From: Bacteroidales bacterium
GTDB taxonomy: Bacteria; Bacteroidota; Bacteroidia; Bacteroidales; FEN-979
NCBI GenBank assembly: GCA_023231005.1
Contig: JALNWG010000007.1
Coordinates: 62,001-126,000 of the forward strand
Length of the DNA: 64,000 bases
Direction of reading: 5' to 3'
Part shown: one piece after another, positions 1-8,179 of the stretch
Layout: each line of letters begins with the position of its first letter
Numbering within the stretch: position 1 is the stretch's first letter
Notes under the pieces: model-generated
What the model was told of the DNA's origin: nothing
Seen by the model: only the letters and a program-made list of their open reading frames with translations
Database searches by the model: none
Program-made: the position numbers and the translations under genes

Positions 1-705
1 GGAGCCGGACCATTTCAGTGTCCCTATCGCTGGCGTCCGATGACCTTGAAAGTAGATGGCATTGATTATGTTCATGAACGTGCTACCTCCACTCAGCAAA
101 CCGGGTTTGTTTTTGTTGCCCAGTCACGTAATTGGCTGCCTGATCCGGTTGGCGGAATCTTTTGGTTTGGCCTTGACGATACCTATACCACAGTTTTTTC
201 ACCTATGTACTGTGGCATGACCAAGGTACCTGAAGCTTACAAAGATGGAAATGGCAGCCTAATTCAGTACTCTCCAACTTCTGCTTTCTGGGCCTTCAAT
301 ATGGTAGCCAACTGGGCTTACACAAAATACAATTACATGATCAAGGATATCCAGCCCGTACAACAGGAACTGGAAGAAAAATATATTGCGCAAACTACCG
401 GAGAAATTGATAAAAAAGCGGCTGATCTCTACAAAAAAGATAAAGCAGCCGGTTTGAAAGTTATTACCGATTATTCTGTAAAAACAGGTCAGGCTACAGT
501 AAAGCGTTGGCAGGAAATGTTCCAGTATTTGGTGGTTAAATACATCGACGGAAATGTCAAAAAAGAAAAGGATGGCAAGTTTGAAACCAACCCTTATGGT
601 GTACCCGTCATGCCTTCGCAACCCGGATATCCCGAATGGTGGCTCAAAGAAATCATAAGAGAACATGGCGATGTAGTGAAGCAGGTTGGCCCAACTACCC
701 ATTGA
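1..705 (+). CDS. C69 family dipeptidase, C-terminal part (cut by window start)
   Basis: The reading frame is open from base 1, so the first ATG in view (base 40) is internal and the gene starts outside the window. The visible 234 residues match the C-terminal half of peptidase family C69 (PepD/dipeptidase A type, N-terminal nucleophile hydrolases). Recognisable segments are ERATSTQQTGFVFVAQSR and WLPDPVGGIFWFG, followed by YTTVFSPMYCG. These enzymes cleave dipeptides and related amide bonds. The catalytic Cys, exposed at the mature N-terminus, lies upstream and cannot be checked. The tail is a charged Lys-rich helix (about residues 120-200) and a Trp-containing end. A hairpin terminator follows. 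Family assignment is from segment recognition; substrate unknown. Confidence 0.85.
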   Translation, partial: GAGPFQCPYRWRPMTLKVDGIDYVHERATSTQQTGFVFVAQSRNWLPDPVGGIFWFGLDDTYTTVFSPMYCGMTKVPEAYKDGNGSLIQYSPTSAFWAFNMVANWAYTKYNYMIKDIQPVQQELEEKYIAQTTGEIDKKAADLYKKDKAAGLKVITDYSVKTGQATVKRWQEMFQYLVVKYIDGNVKKEKDGKFETNPYGVPVMPSQPGYPEWWLKEIIREHGDVVKQVGPTTH

Positions 706-735
706 TCGTCATTTTGTTTTTCTAAACTGATTAAC

Positions 736-776
736 AAAAACGGGATCCATTATAATGGTATCCCGTTTTATTTTAT
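736..776 (+). terminator. Rho-independent terminator after the C69 dipeptidase
   Basis: Inverted repeat ACGGGATCCATT / AATGGTATCCCGT, with one bulged base, followed by TTTTATTTT. It closes the dipeptidase gene 30 bases after its stop. The T-rich tail runs into a TAnnTTTG promoter box for the next gene. Confidence 0.7.
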
Positions 777-781
777 ATTTG
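774..781 (+). promoter_or_regulatory. Bacteroidota -7 promoter box for the coiled-coil protein / pfkA pair
   Basis: TATATTTG matches the TAnnTTTG -7 consensus of Bacteroidota primary sigma factor promoters. It lies 29 bases before the ATG at 811. No clear -33 TTTG element is visible at the expected distance. Confidence 0.55.
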
Positions 782-810
782 CATGTATAACACAGTAAAA
801 TTAAGAGCTC

Positions 811-1710
811 ATGGAAGAAAACAAATCTGCTTCCCGAAAGTATATCATTTACTTTGCCATTCTGGGGATTATCGTATTGGTACTGATCTTCTGGCTTTTT
901 ATTCAACGATCTCAACTGATGAAATTAGTCAGGGAGCGGGAATCTGAAAAAACAGAATTACAGCACAATCTGGATTCATTAATGACCGAGCACAACAAGA
1001 TTAAAGTTTCTTATGGAGCCCTGTCGGATTCCTTGAAATCAAAAGACAGTATCATTCAAAATAATGCACTTGAAATCAGGAAATTGTTAGACACCGAATA
1101 CGAATATAACATCATTCGAAAAAAGATGGAACGGCTGCAAAAAGTAGCTCAGGGATATGTGCGTCAGATGGATTCGTTATATACTGTGAACCGGGAACTA
1201 TCGGCTGAAAATGACCGGATCCGGATCGAGGTAAAAACGGAAAAAAACCGGAACCAGACTTTGATAAAAGACAAGGAAGAGTTGAAGGAAAAAATGGACC
1301 AGGCCACCTTTATAAAAGCATACGATGTAACTGCCAAAGCTTATAAATTGAAAAGCGGTGGGGCCAAAGAACAGGTAACCGATAAAGCCAGCCGTGCCGA
1401 CCGGATCCGCGTTTGCTTTACCCTTGGCGAAAATCCGCTGGTAGCGCCGGGGAAAAAAACAATCTATGTCAGAATTCAACGTCCCGATAATGTCGTTGTG
1501 ATAAAAAGTAAATACGACACTTTCGTTTTTAACGGACAACCACTCCCATTTTCACTTCGGGAAGATATTAATTATAATGGGAAAGCAATGAATGTATGTG
1601 TCGACTGGACAAAAAAAGATGTCGACAAACCTGCCATGAAAGGAAGATATATTCTAAGTGTTTTTGCAGATGACAAAGCGATTGGTGAAGGATCCTTTGA
1701 TTTGAAATAA
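811..1710 (+). CDS. Membrane-anchored coiled-coil protein, conserved Bacteroidota type
   Basis: The 299-residue protein has a short basic N-terminus, one strongly hydrophobic helix (residues 10-31) and a long heptad-rich region (about 33-165) predicted as coiled coil. A compact beta-rich C-terminal domain follows (about 170-299, with the stretches RIRVCFTLGENP and KKTIYVRIQRP). The topology suggests an inner-membrane anchor with the coiled coil and domain in the periplasm, though the reverse orientation cannot be excluded. I do not recognise an enzymatic motif. The stop is only 8 bases before pfkA, so the two are probably co-transcribed. Function unknown; a structural or scaffold role is a guess. 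Confidence 0.75.
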   Translation: MEENKSASRKYIIYFAILGIIVLVLIFWLFIQRSQLMKLVRERESEKTELQHNLDSLMTEHNKIKVSYGALSDSLKSKDSIIQNNALEIRKLLDTEYEYNIIRKKMERLQKVAQGYVRQMDSLYTVNRELSAENDRIRIEVKTEKNRNQTLIKDKEELKEKMDQATFIKAYDVTAKAYKLKSGGAKEQVTDKASRADRIRVCFTLGENPLVAPGKKTIYVRIQRPDNVVVIKSKYDTFVFNGQPLPFSLREDINYNGKAMNVCVDWTKKDVDKPAMKGRYILSVFADDKAIGEGSFDLK

Positions 1711-1718
1711 AATTTCTC

Positions 1719-2753
1719 ATGCGCATCGGTATTCTTACTGCAGGTGGTGATTGCCCTGGAATTAATGCAGCCATTCGAGGTGTCGGAAAAACGGCCATTC
1801 TTGAGTACGGGATGGAAGTGATTGGTATCTCTTCTGGTTTTCTCGGATTGATCAATGAAGAGTACGTTCAACTTGACGAAAATTTGCTTTCAGGGATTTT
1901 AACCCTGGGAGGAACCATCCTGGGCACCTCCAGGGAGAACCCTTTCAAGAAGGGGAATATTATCAATGCCATTGATAAACCCAGGCTCATCAAAAAACAT
2001 TATCAGGAAATGGGATTGGATGCGCTGGTATGCATTGGCGGGAATGGGACCCAACGAACTGCAGCTCAATTGTCAGATGCCGGATTGAACGTGATCGGTA
2101 TTCCAAAAACCATTGATAATGATGTTTGGGGAACGGATATCACATTTGGTTTTGATTCAGCTTTATGGATCGCCACTGAAGCCATTGACCGGCTTCATAC
2201 CACAGCTAACAGTCATAAACGAATCATGGTCATTGAAGTAATGGGACACCATGCCGGCTGGTTGGCATTATATTCCGGAATAGCCAGTGGAGGAGATATT
2301 ATCCTGCTCCCTGAAATTGAATTTGACATTAATGAGGTGGCCCGTTGTTTGAAAAAACGTGCCATCAATAAAAAGCCTTATTCCATTGTAGTAGTGGCGG
2401 AAGGAATTCCCACTCCAAAAGGAGAAACTGCGGCACATTATGTATCAACAAACATTGAAAATCTGACCGGCCTGGAGACCCGTGAAACAATTCTGGGTTA
2501 TATTCAACGCGGAGGCAGCCCCTCTCCCATGGACCGTGTACTGGCTACCCGTTATGGAGCCCAGGCGGTTGAACTTATTGCTGAAAAAAAATTCGGTCAG
2601 ATGGTTTCATTAAAGGGAAACACGGTAACCTCTGTTCCATTGGCAGAAGTCGGAGGAAAATTACGCTTAGTTCCGCCGGACCATTCGCTCATTGAAAAAG
2701 CCCGAAAAATGGGAATATGTTTTGGGAGTGAATGCTCTAATCCGAGAACCTGA
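1719..2753 (+). CDS. pfkA: 6-phosphofructokinase, group III (mixed-type) PFK
   Basis: Phosphorylates fructose 6-phosphate to fructose 1,6-bisphosphate in glycolysis. The 344-residue protein has the N-terminal nucleotide-binding start GILTAGGDCPG, GGNGT at 107-111 and PKTIDND at 129-135, with catalytic Asp133. By family knowledge, Gly at the E. coli position 104 (GGNGT) points to ATP use. Lys at position 124 (PKTIDND instead of PGTIDND) is characteristic of the PPi-PFK/group III branch. The combination is that of ATP-using group III enzymes, which usually lack classical allosteric control. Asn replaces the usual Asp/Glu at 103. It overlaps the convergent recJ 3' end by 17 bases. Confidence 0.93.
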   Translation: MRIGILTAGGDCPGINAAIRGVGKTAILEYGMEVIGISSGFLGLINEEYVQLDENLLSGILTLGGTILGTSRENPFKKGNIINAIDKPRLIKKHYQEMGLDALVCIGGNGTQRTAAQLSDAGLNVIGIPKTIDNDVWGTDITFGFDSALWIATEAIDRLHTTANSHKRIMVIEVMGHHAGWLALYSGIASGGDIILLPEIEFDINEVARCLKKRAINKKPYSIVVVAEGIPTPKGETAAHYVSTNIENLTGLETRETILGYIQRGGSPSPMDRVLATRYGAQAVELIAEKKFGQMVSLKGNTVTSVPLAEVGGKLRLVPPDHSLIEKARKMGICFGSECSNPRT

Positions 2754-4482
2754 TATCTTTGATGTTTAGTTGCAGGTTAATTGCTTTATTCCACTCATTT
2801 TCTTCAACATGATAACAGATATTAAAAGGAATCTGTTTCTCTATTAACCTAAACTGCTCTCCTTGTTGAAAAGCAATCGCAGAAAATGGGCCGCCGGCAA
2901 TTTCAGGATGAACAACCGACAATTTCAAATGGTTTTTCCCAACGATTCGTGATCCTCCCGCATCAATTACTCCTTTGGTCATAAACAACGGAGCCATGTT
3001 TCCAGGACCAAAGGGAGCGAATTGCTTTAATACATTAAAAAATCTTGAATTGATGGCGTTGAGTGGCAACAAAGCATCCACATCAATAACAGGAACAAGC
3101 TTGATTCCTTGGAGCCGCGATTTTACCGTTTCCTCGAAACGTGACGTGAATGCTGTAAGATTTTCCGGTTTCAGCGATAATCCGGCTGCAAATTTATGAC
3201 CACCAAAATGTTCCAGCAGATCGCTACATGCATCTAACGCTTCATAAATATCAAACTCTTTTACTGATCGGGCAGAGCCAGTAATTAATCCGTTGGAAAG
3301 GGTAAGAACAATGGTCGGTCTGAAAAATGTTTCAGTTAAACGTGAAGCCACAATACCAATTACGCCCTGATGCCAGTCGGGATGAAAAATAACGGTGGCT
3401 GATGCTGCCTTCAATTGATCATTCCCATTGATCATTGCAATGGCCTGCTGGGTAGCCAATGTGTCCAGGTTTTTCCGCTCTGTATTGTTTGTATTGATCT
3501 TATCCCCGATTAACAACGCTTCGTCTAAATTCTGAGTCACAAGAAGGCGGACCGAGTTTTTTCCACTTTCAATCCGCCCCGCTGCATTAATCCGTGGGCC
3601 AATCATAAATACCAGGTCGGTTACAGTCAGTTCCCGATTAAAAACACATCCTCCGCTTCCATCATCTTTTTTAATCATACTGGCATAACGAAGTAAGGCT
3701 TCCAATCCCGGTCTTGGCCGGGTATTGATCAGTTTTAATCCATAAAAGGCAAGGACACGATTTTCTCCGGTAATATCCACAATATCGGAAGCAATGCTGA
3801 TCACAACCAGATCAAGATATTGAATCAAATTGTTAAAGGGAATATTGTTTTTCTGGGCATAAGCCTGAACCAGTTTAAAACCTATCCCGCAACCGGAAAG
3901 TTCCTTATAAGGATAAGGACAATCGCTGCGCTTTGGATCCAGGATAGCTATTGCCAAAGGCAGTTCTGCCCCGGGTCGGTGATGATCACAAATAATAAAA
4001 TCAATTCCTTTCTCTGTGGCATAAGCAACTTTTTCTACCGCTTTAATTCCACAATCAAGAGCAATGATCAGTTTTACATTGGTTTCATGGGCATAGTCAA
4101 TTCCCTTGAAAGAGATTCCATATCCTTCATCGTAACGATCGGGGATATAAAAATCCACATCTAAATGCAAGGTTTCCAGGAAGGTATATACGAGCGCAAC
4201 CGCAGAGGTTCCATCAACATCATAATCGCCATACACGAGGATTCGTTCCTTGTTCTTCATCGCATAAACAATCCGGTCGATGGCCTTGTCCATGTCTTTC
4301 ATTAGAAATGGGTCGTGAAGGGATTCAAGAGAAGGGCGAAAAAAGGTTTTAGCTTCATCAAAAGTATTAACCCCCCGCTGGATCAACAGGTTGGCAAGGG
4401 GTTTATCAATTCCCAGAACCTTTGATAATTCTTTAACCTTCTCGGGATCGCCCTGCGGTTTCAGCACCCAACACTTATCCAT
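2737..4482 (-). CDS. recJ: Single-stranded-DNA-specific 5'-3' exonuclease RecJ
   Basis: Degrades single-stranded DNA 5' to 3' in recombination, mismatch repair and base-excision repair. The 581-residue protein carries the DHH-superfamily metal motifs: VYGDYDVDGTS (about 83-93), ALDCG (about 141-145), CDHHRPG with DHH at 166-168, and the DHHA1 nucleic-acid motif GHKFAAGLSL. GPRINAAGRIESG between them is also typical of RecJ. The length matches the family. The final codons overlap pfkA on the opposite strand by 17 bases, so no terminator separates the two convergent genes. ATG at 4482 gives a normal N-terminus. Confidence 0.95.
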   Translation of the reverse strand: MDKCWVLKPQGDPEKVKELSKVLGIDKPLANLLIQRGVNTFDEAKTFFRPSLESLHDPFLMKDMDKAIDRIVYAMKNKERILVYGDYDVDGTSAVALVYTFLETLHLDVDFYIPDRYDEGYGISFKGIDYAHETNVKLIIALDCGIKAVEKVAYATEKGIDFIICDHHRPGAELPLAIAILDPKRSDCPYPYKELSGCGIGFKLVQAYAQKNNIPFNNLIQYLDLVVISIASDIVDITGENRVLAFYGLKLINTRPRPGLEALLRYASMIKKDDGSGGCVFNRELTVTDLVFMIGPRINAAGRIESGKNSVRLLVTQNLDEALLIGDKINTNNTERKNLDTLATQQAIAMINGNDQLKAASATVIFHPDWHQGVIGIVASRLTETFFRPTIVLTLSNGLITGSARSVKEFDIYEALDACSDLLEHFGGHKFAAGLSLKPENLTAFTSRFEETVKSRLQGIKLVPVIDVDALLPLNAINSRFFNVLKQFAPFGPGNMAPLFMTKGVIDAGGSRIVGKNHLKLSVVHPEIAGGPFSAIAFQQGEQFRLIEKQIPFNICYHVEENEWNKAINLQLNIKDIRFSD

Positions 4483-4607
4483 AATTCACATTTCAGAGGT
4501 AAAATTAGTGATTTTTGATGAATAATCACAATTTTTACCAATAAAATAGATGATCGGGAGAATGGAAAGATCCCCAGAGAACAAGAAAGATGAGAGATAA
4601 AAGCAGG

Positions 4608-6005
4608 TTAGAATTCAGCGTTTTTCGGGGTCCTTGGGAAAGGAATCACATCCCGGATGTTTGACATACCTGTAACAAAGAGGATCAGTCGTTCAAATCC
4701 GAGACCAAATCCAGAATGGGGAGCTGTCCCAAATTTACGGGTATCGAGATACCACCAAACATCTTTTTCCGGGATGTTCAACTCATGGATTCTTTTTACC
4801 AAAATGTCAAAATTTTCTTCACGCTGGCTCCCACCGATGATCTCCCCGATTTTAGGGAAGAGTACATCCATGGCACGAACAGTTTTTCCATCTTCATTCT
4901 GTTTCATGTAAAATGCCTTGATTTCTTTGGGATAATCCGTAAGAATCACAGGTTTACCAAAGTGTTTCTCCACAAGATAACGCTCATGTTCAGCCTGGAG
5001 ATCCGTACCCCAGTCAACCGGGAATTCCCAAGACTGGCCTGAGGCTTTTAGGATTTTCACAGCTTCGGTATAGCTCAACCGTTCGAAGGAACATTCTAGT
5101 ACCCCTTTGAGCCGGTCGATTAATTCGTTATCGTACATTTTATTAAGGAACTCAAGGTCGTCATAGCAATGATCCAGAGCATATTGAATAAGATATTTCA
5201 GAAAATCTTCGGCAAGGTCCATATTGTCATGGATGTCATAAAAGGCCATTTCTGGTTCGACCATCCAGAATTCAGCCAGATGTCGCGGAGTATTGGAGTT
5301 CTCCGCCCGGAAGGTTGGGCCAAAAGTATATACCAGAGATAAGGCCATTGCGCCCAATTCGGCTTCCAACTGGCCACTTACAGTTAATTTGGTCTCTTTC
5401 CCAAAAAAATCCTGAGAATAGTCAACATGACCATCGGGCAACATTGGAGGATTTTTGTCATCGAGTGCGGTCACCCGGAACATAGCGCCTGCGCCTTCCG
5501 CATCGCTTCCGGTAATAATCGGGGTATGAAGATAATTGAATCCCTGATCATTGAAATATTTATGGATCCCGTAAGCCATGGCATGCCGAATTCGTAATAC
5601 AGCCCCAAAGGTATTTGTGCGGGGGCGGAGATGGGCAATTTCACGGAGAAACTCCAGTGAATGACCTTTTTTTTGTAACGGGTAGGTTTCGTTGTCGGCC
5701 GTTCCATAAACTTCTATTGCTTTTGCCTGAATTTCGACATGTTGTCCCTGCCCCATTGATTCAACTAAAGTCCCTTTTACCGCAATACAACTTCCGGTCG
5801 TGACCAGTTTAAGTGTGTTTTCATCAAAATTAGCAACTTCAACAACTACCTGAATACTATGAATGACCGATCCATCGTTAAGAGCAATAAAATTGATGTT
5901 TTTATTTCCCCGTTTCGTCCGTACCCATCCTTTAACTAATACTTCACTTCCAAAATCCTTTGATTTCAGTAAATCGACGATCTTATTCCTTCTTGTATGT
6001 TCCAT
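4608..6005 (-). CDS. asnS: Asparaginyl-tRNA synthetase
   Basis: Class IIb aminoacyl-tRNA synthetase charging tRNA-Asn. The 465-residue protein has an N-terminal OB-fold anticodon-binding domain (about 18-115, with VKGWVRTKRGNKN). The catalytic domain shows class II motif 2 (TFRAENSNTPRHLAEF) and motif 3 (GFGLGFERLILF). NTPRHLAEFWMVEPEMAF distinguishes AsnRS from AspRS. The ATG at 6005 lies 21 bases after a TAAATTTG promoter box on the minus strand, so the transcript is likely monocistronic with a very short leader. Confidence 0.96.
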   Translation of the reverse strand: MEHTRRNKIVDLLKSKDFGSEVLVKGWVRTKRGNKNINFIALNDGSVIHSIQVVVEVANFDENTLKLVTTGSCIAVKGTLVESMGQGQHVEIQAKAIEVYGTADNETYPLQKKGHSLEFLREIAHLRPRTNTFGAVLRIRHAMAYGIHKYFNDQGFNYLHTPIITGSDAEGAGAMFRVTALDDKNPPMLPDGHVDYSQDFFGKETKLTVSGQLEAELGAMALSLVYTFGPTFRAENSNTPRHLAEFWMVEPEMAFYDIHDNMDLAEDFLKYLIQYALDHCYDDLEFLNKMYDNELIDRLKGVLECSFERLSYTEAVKILKASGQSWEFPVDWGTDLQAEHERYLVEKHFGKPVILTDYPKEIKAFYMKQNEDGKTVRAMDVLFPKIGEIIGGSQREENFDILVKRIHELNIPEKDVWWYLDTRKFGTAPHSGFGLGFERLILFVTGMSNIRDVIPFPRTPKNAEF

Positions 6006-6026
6006 TGATTTAATTTATTGAAGTGG

Positions 6027-6034
6027 CAAATTTA
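6027..6034 (-). promoter_or_regulatory. Bacteroidota -7 promoter box for asnS
   Basis: On the minus strand this reads TAAATTTG, a full TAnnTTTG match, with the asnS ATG 21 bases downstream. Confidence 0.55.
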
Positions 6035-6140
6035 CTTAAAGTTTGTTTCCGTAAATTTGTTTCCTTCCTTGTGTCAATGAAAAAATCATAAAGTCATTTC
6101 AAATCTCTGGAAATTGATATACGGGAGAAGCTGAAATCCA

Positions 6141-6148
6141 TACCTTTG
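6141..6148 (+). promoter_or_regulatory. Bacteroidota -7 promoter box immediately before the DAHP synthase start
   Basis: TACCTTTG, with only 6 bases between the box and the ATG at 6155. A transcript starting a few bases after the box would be leaderless or nearly so. The arrangement nearly duplicates that of polA (TACCTTTG, 7 bases, ATGACAG). Confidence 0.65.
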
Positions 6149-6154
6149 CCCTTC

Positions 6155-7261
6155 ATGACAGCAAAACTTACAATTAAGCCACTCAAAGAATGGCTTCCTG
6201 TTTCGATAAAACCCTTGATAATTGCCGGTCCTTGCAGCGCAGAAACGGAGGAGCAGGTCATGGATACTGCTCGGGGACTCTCAGATATTCCCCAGGTAAA
6301 AGTATTTCGGGCCGGTATCTGGAAACCCCGTACACGTCCCGGGGCCTTTGAAGGAGTAGGAACATCGGGGTTACAATGGCTCCAGCGGGTTAAAAGAGAA
6401 ACCGGAATGTTGGTAGCTGTTGAGGTTGCCAACCCGAAACATGTGGAAGATGCGCTTGATTATGGCATTGATATTCTATGGATCGGAGCCCGCACAGTTG
6501 TCAACCCTTTTGCTGTTCAGGAAATCGGTGAAACCATCGGCAACCGCGATATCCCGGTGATGATTAAAAACCCGCTCAACCCCGATTTAAAAACTTGGAT
6601 AGGAGCCATTGAGCGACTAAATCAGATGGGCCTTAAAAAACTTGTGGCTATCCATCGTGGGTTTTCATTTTTTCATCGCTCCCCATATCGGAATGCTCCA
6701 ATGTGGGAAATCCCCATCGAATTAAAGCGGCTTTACCCAAACCTGCCTCTGATTGTTGATCCCAGTCATATTTGCGGTAACCGCGAACTGATTCCCGGAA
6801 TCGTTCAAAAAGCTCTTGATCTGGAAATGAATGGGATCATGATTGAAACACACCACAATCCTTCTAAAGCGCTGACCGATAAAAATCAGCAAATCACTCC
6901 GGCACAACTTCAGGAGATATTGACACATACCATCTTGCGACGTAAAACCGGAAATATCGAATTTGGACAAAAGCTGGAGGAACTTCGTTCAGAAATTGAC
7001 AAACTGGATGAAGAATTGATTGAAATCCTGGCTCGCAGAATGAATGTAGTTGCCGAGATCGGCTCTTATAAAAAAACGAATAAGATTACCATTCTCCAAC
7101 TGAAACGGTGGAACCAAATCATTCAAGAACGAATTGAGGCGGGGATAAAACTGGGGTTGAGCCGCGAATTTATTTTAAAACTCCTTGAATCCGTCCACGA
7201 AGAAGGGATCCGGTGTCAAATCGAAGTAATGAACCATGAGAATCCCAGCGAAAAATTATAA
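6155..7261 (+). CDS. Bifunctional DAHP synthase / chorismate mutase type II
   Basis: Catalyses the first step of the shikimate pathway (PEP + erythrose 4-phosphate to DAHP) and, through a fused domain, conversion of chorismate to prephenate. The DAHP synthase part (about 1-265) is the AroA(beta)/KDO8P-synthase type, with GPCSAE at 25-30, KPRTRPGAFEG near 58-68, GARTVVNPF, and DPSHICGNR. The C-terminal AroQ-type helical mutase domain (about 270-355) shows LRSEIDKLDEELIEILARR. This fusion is standard in Bacteroidota. A TTG at 6146 would extend the frame, but it lies inside the promoter box, so ATG 6155 (368 residues) is the start. Its 3' end overlaps corA by 6 bases. Confidence 0.94.
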   Translation: MTAKLTIKPLKEWLPVSIKPLIIAGPCSAETEEQVMDTARGLSDIPQVKVFRAGIWKPRTRPGAFEGVGTSGLQWLQRVKRETGMLVAVEVANPKHVEDALDYGIDILWIGARTVVNPFAVQEIGETIGNRDIPVMIKNPLNPDLKTWIGAIERLNQMGLKKLVAIHRGFSFFHRSPYRNAPMWEIPIELKRLYPNLPLIVDPSHICGNRELIPGIVQKALDLEMNGIMIETHHNPSKALTDKNQQITPAQLQEILTHTILRRKTGNIEFGQKLEELRSEIDKLDEELIEILARRMNVVAEIGSYKKTNKITILQLKRWNQIIQERIEAGIKLGLSREFILKLLESVHEEGIRCQIEVMNHENPSEKL

Positions 7262-8167
7262 CCACTTTTTGATTTTGAAATAGATAAACATTCCCAGGGC
7301 AATAAACAGCATCGACCCGGCCACGATAGCAAAGGAAAAAGGATGATCCTGGATAGGAAGCTTGATATTCATTCCGTATAAACTTGCGATGAAAGTAAGT
7401 GGTAAAAGAATGGACGAGATCAACGTGAGAATTTTTATTACTTCGTTGGTTTTATTAACCTGCAAAGAATCATACGTCATCGAATAACCTTTGATCAACT
7501 CACCACCATCTTCCACCATATCCCAGATTTTTTGATAATAGTCCATGATATTCCCCCAATAATCTTCCATGTTTTCGGCAAACCCGGTAATGGCTCCACT
7601 TTGTAATTTATTAAACAGCACCATCTGAGGTTTAAACATGGTGTTCAATAAAATTACATTCTTCCTTGTAATAGAGATTTTTTCAATAGTTTGATCTCCT
7701 TTTTTCCCGAATAAAGCTTTCCCGCAATCATCTACATCCTTTTCAATCCGTTCAACCAGGCGCTGGGTATCTTTCATAATATGATCCAGAATTTCGTATA
7801 GAAGTGCATCGCTGCTTCCTACTTGCATACGTTCTCCATTGGGTGATTTTGACTTTTCCCGGTTAAACAATTCTTTCAGAATCCAGTGCGATTTTCCGAT
7901 ACTTATTAAAAAATCCTTTCCCCAGAAAAATTTAAACTCACGGATTTCAACAAATTGTTGTGTGATGCCAAAAGCCGGAAAATGAAGAATAACGAAATAA
8001 TAATCGTCATAAATATCGATTTTAGGACGAAGACTAACCTCTGTCCGGCAATCTTCAATATCAAGTGGGTGGAAATGGTATCTTTCTTTCAGGGCTTGAA
8101 GATCCTCTTCCGAGGGTTTAACGGTATGTGACCAGCGCAGGGTCCCGAATTTGATGGTTTCAATCAT
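7256..8167 (-). CDS. corA: CorA family magnesium/cobalt transporter
   Basis: Pentameric inner-membrane channel for Mg2+. The 303-residue protein has a long soluble N-terminal part with coiled helices and two C-terminal transmembrane helices (about 243-264 and 278-297). The signature YGMN motif sits at 264-267, at the end of the first helix, with the usual acidic/polar loop after it. It is the last gene of a minus-strand series (ssb, gldD, M14 peptidase, corA) and starts 12 bases after the peptidase stop, so co-transcription is likely although the functions differ. Intact; metal specificity not decided by sequence. Confidence 0.93.
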   Translation of the reverse strand: MIETIKFGTLRWSHTVKPSEEDLQALKERYHFHPLDIEDCRTEVSLRPKIDIYDDYYFVILHFPAFGITQQFVEIREFKFFWGKDFLISIGKSHWILKELFNREKSKSPNGERMQVGSSDALLYEILDHIMKDTQRLVERIEKDVDDCGKALFGKKGDQTIEKISITRKNVILLNTMFKPQMVLFNKLQSGAITGFAENMEDYWGNIMDYYQKIWDMVEDGGELIKGYSMTYDSLQVNKTNEVIKILTLISSILLPLTFIASLYGMNIKLPIQDHPFSFAIVAGSMLFIALGMFIYFKIKKWL

Positions 8168-8179
8168 GGGACAATAGAA

